Assembly (NCBI GenBank): GCA_958415665.1
Contig: CATYZK010000003.1
Span: forward strand, 1-64,000
Length of the DNA: 64,000 bases
From: an uncultured Collinsella sp.
GTDB taxonomy: Bacteria; Actinomycetota; Coriobacteriia; Coriobacteriales; Coriobacteriaceae
Direction of reading: 5' to 3'
Shown: positions 58,466 to 64,000 of the stretch, piece after piece
Layout: each line of letters opens with the position of its first letter
Position numbering within the stretch: the stretch's first letter is position 1
Translations under genes and position numbers: made by a program
Notes under the pieces: model-generated
The model's database searches: none
What the model saw: only the letters and a program-made list of their open reading frames with translations
What the model was told of the DNA's origin: nothing

Positions 58466-58628
58466 ATTCTATCCCGAATCGCCCCGCCGATTCGGGATAT
58501 TCTAAAAACGCAAATATGAGCCCATGCCCGCGCCGCGCAATACTGTCTAGCTGCGTTGCGCGTCATATGAGCTCGCAATTCGGCTATTATTTGTTTAGAC
58601 AACTTGAGCTGTAAAGGAGTGATCGGCG

Positions 58629-59564
58629 ATGGCGCAGGGTGCCAAACACATGAAGAGCGATAACGCCGCGGCCAGCGGCGGCTCAAGCCCACAGCCCAAG
58701 CCCAAGGGTGGTAAGCGTCGTCGCAAACGGCTGCCGCGTTGGGCCGACCGGCTCATCACCATCGTTATCATCCTTATTGGTGTGGGCCTTATGACCTGGC
58801 CGTGGATTTTGGACCGGCTCGAGGCCTCGGGCGTGTTCAACCAGATCAGCACCGTGTCCAGCACCGTGGACGCGCTTTCCGAAGAGGAGCGCGAGCGCAT
58901 TCTGCTGCAGGCGCGCTCCTTTAACGAGCAGCTTGCCGGCGAGGCCACCGAACTTCCCGCCGACCAGATCGAGCCCTACGACCAGCAGCTTATCTTTGAC
59001 CGCGACCCCATGATGAGTTGGGTCGAGATCCCCTCCATCGACGTGAGCATGCCCATCTACCACGGCACGAGCGAGGAAGTCCTTATGGCGGGCGTCGGCC
59101 ACCTGGAGGGCACGAGCCTGCCGGTGGGCGGCAGCTCGACGCATTGCGTGCTCACCGCGCACTCGGGCATGCGCAACCTGAGCATGTTCGACGACATTCA
59201 TTCGCTGGAGCCCGGTGACCTGGTGCTGCTGCACACCATGAACAAGACGCTCGCCTACAAGATGGTGGACTCCGAAGTCGTGCTGCCCGAGGAGATGGAG
59301 TCGCTGACCATCGAACCCGGCGCCGACAAGGTGACGCTCGTCACCTGCACGCCCTACGGCGTGAACGACCATCGCCTGCTGGTGCATTGCGTGCGCACCA
59401 AGTACAGCAAGAAGGACGTCGACAAGCAAAAGTCGCTCGCCGGTCGCCACTGGGGCAAGCGCGAATTCGCCGTGCTCATCGTGGTCGTGGCCATCCTGCT
59501 GTTGCTGCTGGACATCGTCATCCACGCGGTCCGTAAACGCCGCAAGGCCAAGGCCTCGGCATAG
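58629..59564 (+). CDS. Class C sortase (pilin polymerase)
   Basis: A 311-residue membrane transpeptidase. N-terminal membrane helix (residues about 43-65), catalytic His in LTAHSGM, Cys in VTCTPYG, Arg in DHRLLV, and a second C-terminal helix with Lys/Arg tail, the two-helix layout of class C. It would join the LPLTG/LPLSG/MPSTG pilins encoded upstream. AAAGGAG precedes ATG 58629, and a separate promoter in the 130 bases before it is likely because of the repeats in between. Confidence 0.93.
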   Translation: MAQGAKHMKSDNAAASGGSSPQPKPKGGKRRRKRLPRWADRLITIVIILIGVGLMTWPWILDRLEASGVFNQISTVSSTVDALSEEERERILLQARSFNEQLAGEATELPADQIEPYDQQLIFDRDPMMSWVEIPSIDVSMPIYHGTSEEVLMAGVGHLEGTSLPVGGSSTHCVLTAHSGMRNLSMFDDIHSLEPGDLVLLHTMNKTLAYKMVDSEVVLPEEMESLTIEPGADKVTLVTCTPYGVNDHRLLVHCVRTKYSKKDVDKQKSLAGRHWGKREFAVLIVVVAILLLLLDIVIHAVRKRRKAKASA

Positions 59565-59575
59565 CCATCGTTCAG

Positions 59576-59610
59576 AACCACCACAATGGGGACAGGCACC
59601 TTTGTGGTGG
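59576..59610. repeat. Dispersed palindromic repeat R1, copy f
   Basis: AACCACCACAATGG (59576-59589) and CCTTTGTGGTGG (59599-59610); one mismatch. It lies 13 bases before R2 copy d. Confidence 0.75.
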
Positions 59611-59623
59611 CCCGAGGGCTTCC

Positions 59624-59688
59624 AAACCGTCCCAACATTCGATGAAAATCGCGATTTTGCCGAAAAACGTCGAATGTTGTGATGGTTT
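59624..59688. repeat. Dispersed inverted repeat R2, copy d
   Basis: Arms 59624-59642 and 59670-59688 (core CAACATTCGA/TCGAATGTTG) with two mismatches. The loop is identical to copy c. Confidence 0.8.
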
Positions 59689-59850
59689 TTGTTGTGGGCG
59701 GGACGGTTTTCGCCGCAGGTCCGCCGGGTCGCGCCCTGCCAACCCGCCGTCCTCGTTACGTTTTCGCTGCATTTGGGTAAAGCGCCTGCTCCAAGCCGGC
59801 GTTGCCCTGTATACTAGAGCGGTTTAACTGTTATGCGGAAGGGAGCGCCT

Positions 59851-60162
59851 ATGGCACTCAGCGAGAAAGACGTGCGCGGCATCGCCGAGTACGCAAAGAT
59901 CGCACTGACCGATGACGAGCTCACCCAGATGACGTCGTACATGAACGATGCCGTCCAGATGCTCGAGCCCGTCTTGCAATATGACTTGCCCGACGTGGAG
60001 CCCACGTTCCATCCCATCGGAAGCCTGTCCAACGTGATGGGCGATGACCTGCGCGAGCCCGAGCGCGACCTGCCGCTCGACGTTGCGCTGGAAAACGCCG
60101 GCAGCGCGCGCGACCGCTACTTCCGCGTGCCGTCCATTTTGGGAGAGGGGGAGAGCGAGTAA
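59851..60162 (+). CDS. gatC: Asp/Glu-tRNA amidotransferase subunit GatC
   Basis: A 103-residue stabilising subunit of GatCAB, which converts Glu-tRNA-Gln and Asp-tRNA-Asn to the correct amide. RGIAEYAKIALTDDELTQM is the GatC N-terminal helix pattern. The start at 59851 follows GGAAGGGAG. The stop overlaps the gatA start by one base. Confidence 0.92.
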   Translation: MALSEKDVRGIAEYAKIALTDDELTQMTSYMNDAVQMLEPVLQYDLPDVEPTFHPIGSLSNVMGDDLREPERDLPLDVALENAGSARDRYFRVPSILGEGESE

Positions 60163-61676
60163 TGGCGCAGAGCTTCGATTCCCTTACCGCCGCCCAGATC
60201 GCCGCGGGCGTTGCCGCCGGCGACTTTACCGCTACCGAGGTGGCCCAGGCCTCCCTTGCCGCCATCGAGGCGCGCGAGGGCGGGGTCCAGGCATTCCTGC
60301 AGGTGTCGCCCGAGCTCGCGCTCGAGGCCGCCGCGCGCGTGGATGCGGGCCGTGCCGCTGGAAAGCCGCTACCCCCGCTCGCGGGCGTGCCGCTGGCCAT
60401 CAAGGACAACATGAACCTCGTGGGCACGCGTACCACCTGCGCTTCCCGCATGCTCGGGGATTACCAGAGCGTCTACACCGCCACCTGCGTCCAGCGCATG
60501 CTCGATGCTGGCTGCCTGCCCATGGGCAAGGCCAACATGGACGAGTTCGCCTTCGGTAGCTCTACCGAGAGCTCGGCGTTCCACCGCACCAACAACCCCT
60601 GGGATACCGAGCGCGTGCCCGGCGGCTCCTCGGGCGGCTCAGCTGCGGCCGTCGCCGCGGGCGAGGTCGCGCTCTCGCTGGGCTCGGACACCGGCGGTTC
60701 CATTCGCCAGCCGGCGTCGCTGTGCGGCGTGGTGGGATTTAAGCCCACGTATGGCGCCGTGAGCCGTTACGGCGTGGTTGCCTTTGGCTCGTCGCTCGAC
60801 CAGGTCGGTCCCTTTGGCCGCACGGTCGAGGACGTCGCGCTGGCCATGAACGCGCTTACCGGCGCGGGCCACGATCCGTACGACTGCACCAGCCAGGACT
60901 GCGCCGTCGACTTTACCGAGCACCTCAACGACAGCATCGAGGGCAAGCGCGTGGGTATCATCCCCGCGTTTATGGAGGCCGAGGGCCTGACGCCCGAGGT
61001 CAAGGCCGCTGTTCAGCGCGCCGCCCAGGAGCTGCAGAACCAGGGCGCCGAGCTGGTCGAGGTTGACCTGCCGCACCTGGACGCCGCCATTGCCGCCTAC
61101 TACGTCATCGGCCCGGCCGAGGCGTTCTCCAACCTGGCCCGCTTCGACGGCATTCGCTACGGCTACCAGGAGGAAGGCTGCGCCAACCTGTCCGACCAGA
61201 GCTCGCTCTCGCGCGCCCACGGCTTTGGTGCCGAGGCCAAGCGCCGTCAGATGCTCGGCGCCTACCTGCTGAGCTCGGGCGTATACGACAAGTACTACTA
61301 CGCCGCGCAGAAGGCCCGCACGCTTATCACGCAGGACTACGACGCCGCATATGCCAAAGTGGACACGATCCTCATGCCCGCCTCGCCGCGCACGGCCTTT
61401 AAGTTTGGCGAGATCAGCGACCCCACGCAGATGTACCTCTCCGACCTGTACACCATTTCGCTCAACATTTGCGGCAACGGTGGCATCTCGGTGCCGCTAG
61501 GCCTGGGCGAGGACAGCAAGCTGCCTGTTTCTGCTCAGCTGGTGGGACCTGCCTTTAAGGACCGTCAGCTGCTCACGTTTGCCCGCGCCCTGGAGCGCGG
61601 CTTTGCCGATGCCGCCACGGGTGCGCCCGCGCTTTCCGTCGCGCCCGATTTTGCCGGGAAGGGAGGCGAGCTGTAA
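60162..61676 (+). CDS. gatA: Asp/Glu-tRNA amidotransferase subunit GatA
   Basis: A 504-residue amidase that releases ammonia from glutamine. The Ser-cisSer-Lys triad is seen in PLAIKDN (Lys), GGSSGGSAAAVAAG and GSDTGGSIRQP (Ser nucleophile). It overlaps both neighbours by one base each, giving tight translational coupling. Confidence 0.97.
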   Translation: MAQSFDSLTAAQIAAGVAAGDFTATEVAQASLAAIEAREGGVQAFLQVSPELALEAAARVDAGRAAGKPLPPLAGVPLAIKDNMNLVGTRTTCASRMLGDYQSVYTATCVQRMLDAGCLPMGKANMDEFAFGSSTESSAFHRTNNPWDTERVPGGSSGGSAAAVAAGEVALSLGSDTGGSIRQPASLCGVVGFKPTYGAVSRYGVVAFGSSLDQVGPFGRTVEDVALAMNALTGAGHDPYDCTSQDCAVDFTEHLNDSIEGKRVGIIPAFMEAEGLTPEVKAAVQRAAQELQNQGAELVEVDLPHLDAAIAAYYVIGPAEAFSNLARFDGIRYGYQEEGCANLSDQSSLSRAHGFGAEAKRRQMLGAYLLSSGVYDKYYYAAQKARTLITQDYDAAYAKVDTILMPASPRTAFKFGEISDPTQMYLSDLYTISLNICGNGGISVPLGLGEDSKLPVSAQLVGPAFKDRQLLTFARALERGFADAATGAPALSVAPDFAGKGGEL

Positions 61677-63352
61677 TGAAGGAGCTTTCCGAGGTCCTGC
61701 AGGATTGGGAGGCCGTGATCGGCCTGGAGATCCACACCGAGCTCACCGCACTCGACACCAAGATGTTCTGCAACTGCAAGCTCAGCCACGATGACGAGCC
61801 CAACGCCAACGTGTGCCCGGTGTGCCTGGGCCTGCCCGGTGCCCTGCCGGTGCCCAACAAGCGCGCCATCGAGAGCATCGTCAAGGCGGGTCTGGCCACC
61901 AACTGCGAGATCCAGCGCCACTCGATGTTCTACCGCAAGCACTATTTCTATCCCGATATGGCCAAGAACTTCCAGACCACGCAGGGCCCGGTCGCCTTTG
62001 CCATGTACGGTCACCTGGATCTGGACGTGACCGGTCGCGGTGCCGCCGAGCGCCCCGACTGCGCGTTTGGCGAGGCCGAGGCTCAGAGCCTGGCGAGCGC
62101 TTCGGCCAACGCCGAGGGCCTGTCCACGTCCATGTCCTCGACCATGCGCGAGGGCAACCAGCGCGCCGGTCACCTTGCCAGCTACGACGCGTCCAACCTG
62201 CAGATGCCCGAGCGCCGCGAGGACGGCTCCTACACGGTGCCCATCCGCATTCTGCGCATCCATATGGAGGAGGACGCCGCCAAGATGGTGCACGTGGGCG
62301 GTGCCGAGGGCCGTATTACCGCTGCGGCCGAGTCGCTCGTCGACTACAACCGCTGCGGCACGCCTTTGATTGAGCTCGTCACCGAGCCCGACCTGCGTAC
62401 GCCCGAGGAAGCGCGCCTGTTTATGGAGAAGCTCCGCCGCATCTTTGTGACGCTGGGCATTTCGGACTGCTCCATGGAGAAGGGTTCCATGCGCTGCGAC
62501 GGCAACGTGTCGCTGCGCCGCCGCGGTGAGACCAAGCTGGGCACCAAGACCGAGCTCAAGAACCTCAACTCGTTTAAGAGCCTGCACGATGGCCTTGCCT
62601 ACGAGATCTGCCGCCAGGCCGAGGTGCTCGAGGAGGGCGGCATCATCTATCAGGAGACCCGCCACTGGGAGCCCAGCCGCAAGCGTACCGTGGTCATGCG
62701 TGTGAAGGAGACGGCCGACGACTATCGCCTGTTCCCCGATCCCGACCTGGCTCCGTTCGACCTGGATGACGAGTTTATCGACCGTTGCCGTGGCGAGATT
62801 CCCGAGCTGCCCGATGCCAAGCGCGCCCGCTTTGAGGCCGACTTTGGCATTAAGGCAGCCGATGCCGAGCAGATCGCCGGCGATCCCGAGTTTGCCGAGT
62901 TCTTTGAGGCAGCCGCTACCGGTATGGCCGGCAAGGAAGCTCAGACGGTCGCAAACCTGCTGGTCAACGAGATGATCGCCTACCTTAAGGGTGCGGGCGT
63001 GTCGCTTGCCGAGTCCGGCATTGCGCCGGCTCAGGTGGCTGCCCTTGCCAAGCTGTTGGCGACCGATGCCATCAGCTCCAACCAGGCGCACGAGGTCTTT
63101 GAGGCCATGGCCCAGACCGGCGACGATCCCAACAAGATCGTCGACGAGCGCGGTATGCGTCAGGTGAGCGATACCGGTGCGCTGCAGCCGATCGTGGACG
63201 AGGTACTGGCAAACTGTGCCGAGCAGGCGCAGCAGTATCGCGACGGCAACCAGAAGGTCATCGGCTTTTTGGTTGGCCAGTGCATGAAGGCGAGCCGCGG
63301 CAAGGGCAACCCGAAGCTCTTCAACGAGTTGCTGAGAACGTCGCTCTCGTAG
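61676..63352 (+). CDS. gatB: Asp/Glu-tRNA amidotransferase subunit GatB, with insertion
   Basis: A 558-residue GatB, about 75 residues longer than usual. The cradle domain (VIGLEIHTEL, CPVCLGLPGALPVPN, YFYPDMAKNFQ) is interrupted at about residues 119-185 by a segment rich in Ala, Ser and Glu, before IRILRIHMEEDAAK resumes. The C-terminal YqeY-like tRNA-binding domain is intact. The frame runs cleanly through, so it is an insertion, not a frameshift. Confidence 0.95.
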   Translation: MKELSEVLQDWEAVIGLEIHTELTALDTKMFCNCKLSHDDEPNANVCPVCLGLPGALPVPNKRAIESIVKAGLATNCEIQRHSMFYRKHYFYPDMAKNFQTTQGPVAFAMYGHLDLDVTGRGAAERPDCAFGEAEAQSLASASANAEGLSTSMSSTMREGNQRAGHLASYDASNLQMPERREDGSYTVPIRILRIHMEEDAAKMVHVGGAEGRITAAAESLVDYNRCGTPLIELVTEPDLRTPEEARLFMEKLRRIFVTLGISDCSMEKGSMRCDGNVSLRRRGETKLGTKTELKNLNSFKSLHDGLAYEICRQAEVLEEGGIIYQETRHWEPSRKRTVVMRVKETADDYRLFPDPDLAPFDLDDEFIDRCRGEIPELPDAKRARFEADFGIKAADAEQIAGDPEFAEFFEAAATGMAGKEAQTVANLLVNEMIAYLKGAGVSLAESGIAPAQVAALAKLLATDAISSNQAHEVFEAMAQTGDDPNKIVDERGMRQVSDTGALQPIVDEVLANCAEQAQQYRDGNQKVIGFLVGQCMKASRGKGNPKLFNELLRTSLS

Positions 63353-63358
63353 CCGCGA

Positions 63359-63501
63359 GGCCGGGGAAGCCCCGAGTCGCCGGGGTATTTCCTCCAAATT
63401 TCAAACAGTCCTATGCAAGACGAAGGCCACATTTAGTGGCCTTCTTTGCATGCGGAACTCATTTGGAGCAAACACCCCGGCGACTCGGGGCTTCCCCGGC
63501 C
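63359..63501. repeat. Giant nested hairpin after gatB
   Basis: A 28-bp perfect inverted repeat (63359-63386 with 63474-63501) encloses CTCCAAAT/ATTTGGAG and then GAAGGCCAC/GTGGCCTTC (63422-63430, 63436-63444), with ATGCAA/TTGCAT between. The inner hairpin with CTTTGC may be the gat terminator. Confidence 0.7.
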
Positions 63502-63502
63502 A

Positions 63503-63710
63503 GACGACTCGGCCGTTCGGGTCAGGTGGGGCTGAATGGAATAGAGTGAATGGGCGCGCTGTTGGCACGCCCATTGTTTTGAAGGGAGCTCATTTTGAGC
63601 AAGCACCCGCCCTGCCGGGGCTCCCGGGTTCCGTGACGACTCGGCCGTTCGGGTCAGGTGGACTGAATTGAATTTGGTGAATGAGGGCGCCGTTGGCGTC
63701 CTCATTTTTG
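63503..63710. repeat. Direct repeats with embedded hairpins
   Basis: GACGACTCGGCCGTTCGGGT and the following CAGGTGG occur at about 63503 and 63636. Each is followed about 30 bases later by a GAATG-type hairpin, AATGGGCG...CGCCCATT and AATGAGG...CCTCATT with T-run. No coding sequence. Confidence 0.6.
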
Positions 63711-63759
63711 TGCGGGTGACAAAGAGATTGTCCCTTGGCCACATTTCGCCCTAAGATTT

Positions 63760-63809
63760 CCAAAAAGTTAACCGTTGTTGACCTTAATAGTTAGATAAAC
63801 TAAACTATT
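63760..63809 (+). promoter_or_regulatory. Metal-box-like control region of the last gene
   Basis: CCAAAAAGTTAACC (63760-63773) matches the left arm of the feo promoter. AATAGTTAG (63786-63794) faces CTAAACTATT (63800-63809), a TTAG-CTAA dyad. The gene may share iron or manganese regulation with feo. Confidence 0.45.
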
Positions 63810-63892
63810 TTCCAAAAGTGTGCTCGAGCAAACTTATTTACTCGGGTGCTAAGGCACCGTGCCGCAGTTGTTGCGGAAAAGGGAGAGACATC

Positions 63893-64000
63893 ATGAAGAA
63901 GTCCACGTTCAACACCCTGCTTGTCGGTGGCGGTTTTCTGCTTGGCACGGCCGGCATCAAGCTGCTTACCAGCGCTCCGGTAAAGAATGCCTGCGTGCAG
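63893..64000 (+). CDS. DUF6110-like small membrane protein (partial)
   Basis: The first 36 residues are visible: MKKSTFNTLLVGGGFLLGTA then GIKLLTSAPVKNA, with one glycine-rich membrane helix. This resembles the DUF6110 family, which often lies next to heavy-metal P-type ATPases. The gene runs off the window edge. GGGAGAG lies upstream. Confidence 0.5.
   Translation, partial: MKKSTFNTLLVGGGFLLGTAGIKLLTSAPVKNACVQ

Larger units (their letters stand above)
57300..58496. repeat. 484-bp tandem repeats, two full copies and one truncated
   Basis: Three units share near-identical small-protein coding sequence and 3' structure; the coding-region anchors at 57315, 57801 and 58285 are 486 and 484 bases apart. 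Unit 1 lacks the 5' part. Similarity runs from the LexA-like box through the small gene to the terminal hairpin, and stops near 58500. The array sits between the major pilin and its sortase. Confidence 0.85.

Noticed and set aside
57300..58496. Insertion sequence or transposase remnant as the source of the tandem repeats
   Set aside because: No transposase-like coding sequence, no terminal inverted repeats at unit ends; units contain a small gene plus structured RNA.
63503..63670. tRNA-like sequence in the repeated CGGCCGTTCGGGTCAGG block
   Set aside because: GTTCGGGTC resembles a T-loop by chance, but no acceptor, D or anticodon arms can be formed.

Overview
The window is high-GC, gene-dense bacterial chromosome. 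Its gene families (FeoA/FeoA/FeoB with a Cys-rich FeoB partner, an OmpR-type orphan regulator beside glutamine synthetase, GatCAB, sortase-anchored pili, a Fe-S old-yellow-enzyme, PTS and Lar genes) and its many palindromic intergenic repeats fit a gut Coriobacteriia such as Collinsella. That placement is inferred from gene content, not from a marker-gene comparison. I found no rRNA, tRNA or CRISPR.

Layout. 0.2-9.2 kb: a lar (nickel-pincer cofactor) operon with a TetR regulator, serB, aspS, an HPr-like protein and the feo iron operon. 9.2-16.9 kb: a flavin/Fe-S oxidoreductase, then a GntR regulator divergent from a GntP permease and an IlvD/Edd sugar-acid dehydratase, then a Schlafen-like AlbA_2 protein. 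17.1-23.2 kb: a sugar-acid regulon (YczE-like membrane protein, HIT protein, GntR, KDPG aldolase, KDG kinase, LacI) sharing one LacI-type operator and two repeated structured RNA elements. 23.3-25.4 kb: glnA and a GlnR-like regulator. 25.5-27.6 kb: a lower-GC three-gene cassette with a secreted papain-like protease. 27.8-38.2 kb: htrA, ligA, MerR/MATE, and a heterodimeric ABC exporter. 38.4-49.7 kb: an AbiEi/DUF559-like protein, moaA with a moaC-mobB fusion, a phosphatase, a LicT/PTS/6-phospho-beta-glucosidase operon, an MFS carrier and a Cof phosphatase. 50.3-59.6 kb: a sortase-dependent pilus locus (adhesin with a G9 tract, two further pilins, sortase C) interrupted by 484-bp tandem repeats. 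59.9-63.4 kb: gatCAB. The window ends inside a small DUF6110-like gene.

How genes work together. Dehydratase, KDG kinase and KDPG aldolase together make an Entner-Doudoroff-like route from sugar acids to pyruvate and glyceraldehyde-3-phosphate, with GntP as importer. licT-bglP-bglA import and cleave beta-glucosides. Adhesin, base pilin, major pilin and sortase C assemble a surface pilus. GatCAB with one AspRS is consistent with indirect Asn/Gln-tRNA formation.

Most interesting: (1) tandem copies of a 49-50 residue hydrophobic/basic protein, each with a LexA-like box, a leader complementary to its own 3' UTR, and a possible convergent antisense RNA. This looks like an undescribed SOS-linked type I toxin-antitoxin array. 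(2) A pseudoknotted, covarying riboswitch-like RNA present twice in the KDG regulon. (3) A second duplicated 5' hairpin in the same regulon with an invariant loop. (4) A poly-G phase-variation candidate in the pilus adhesin.
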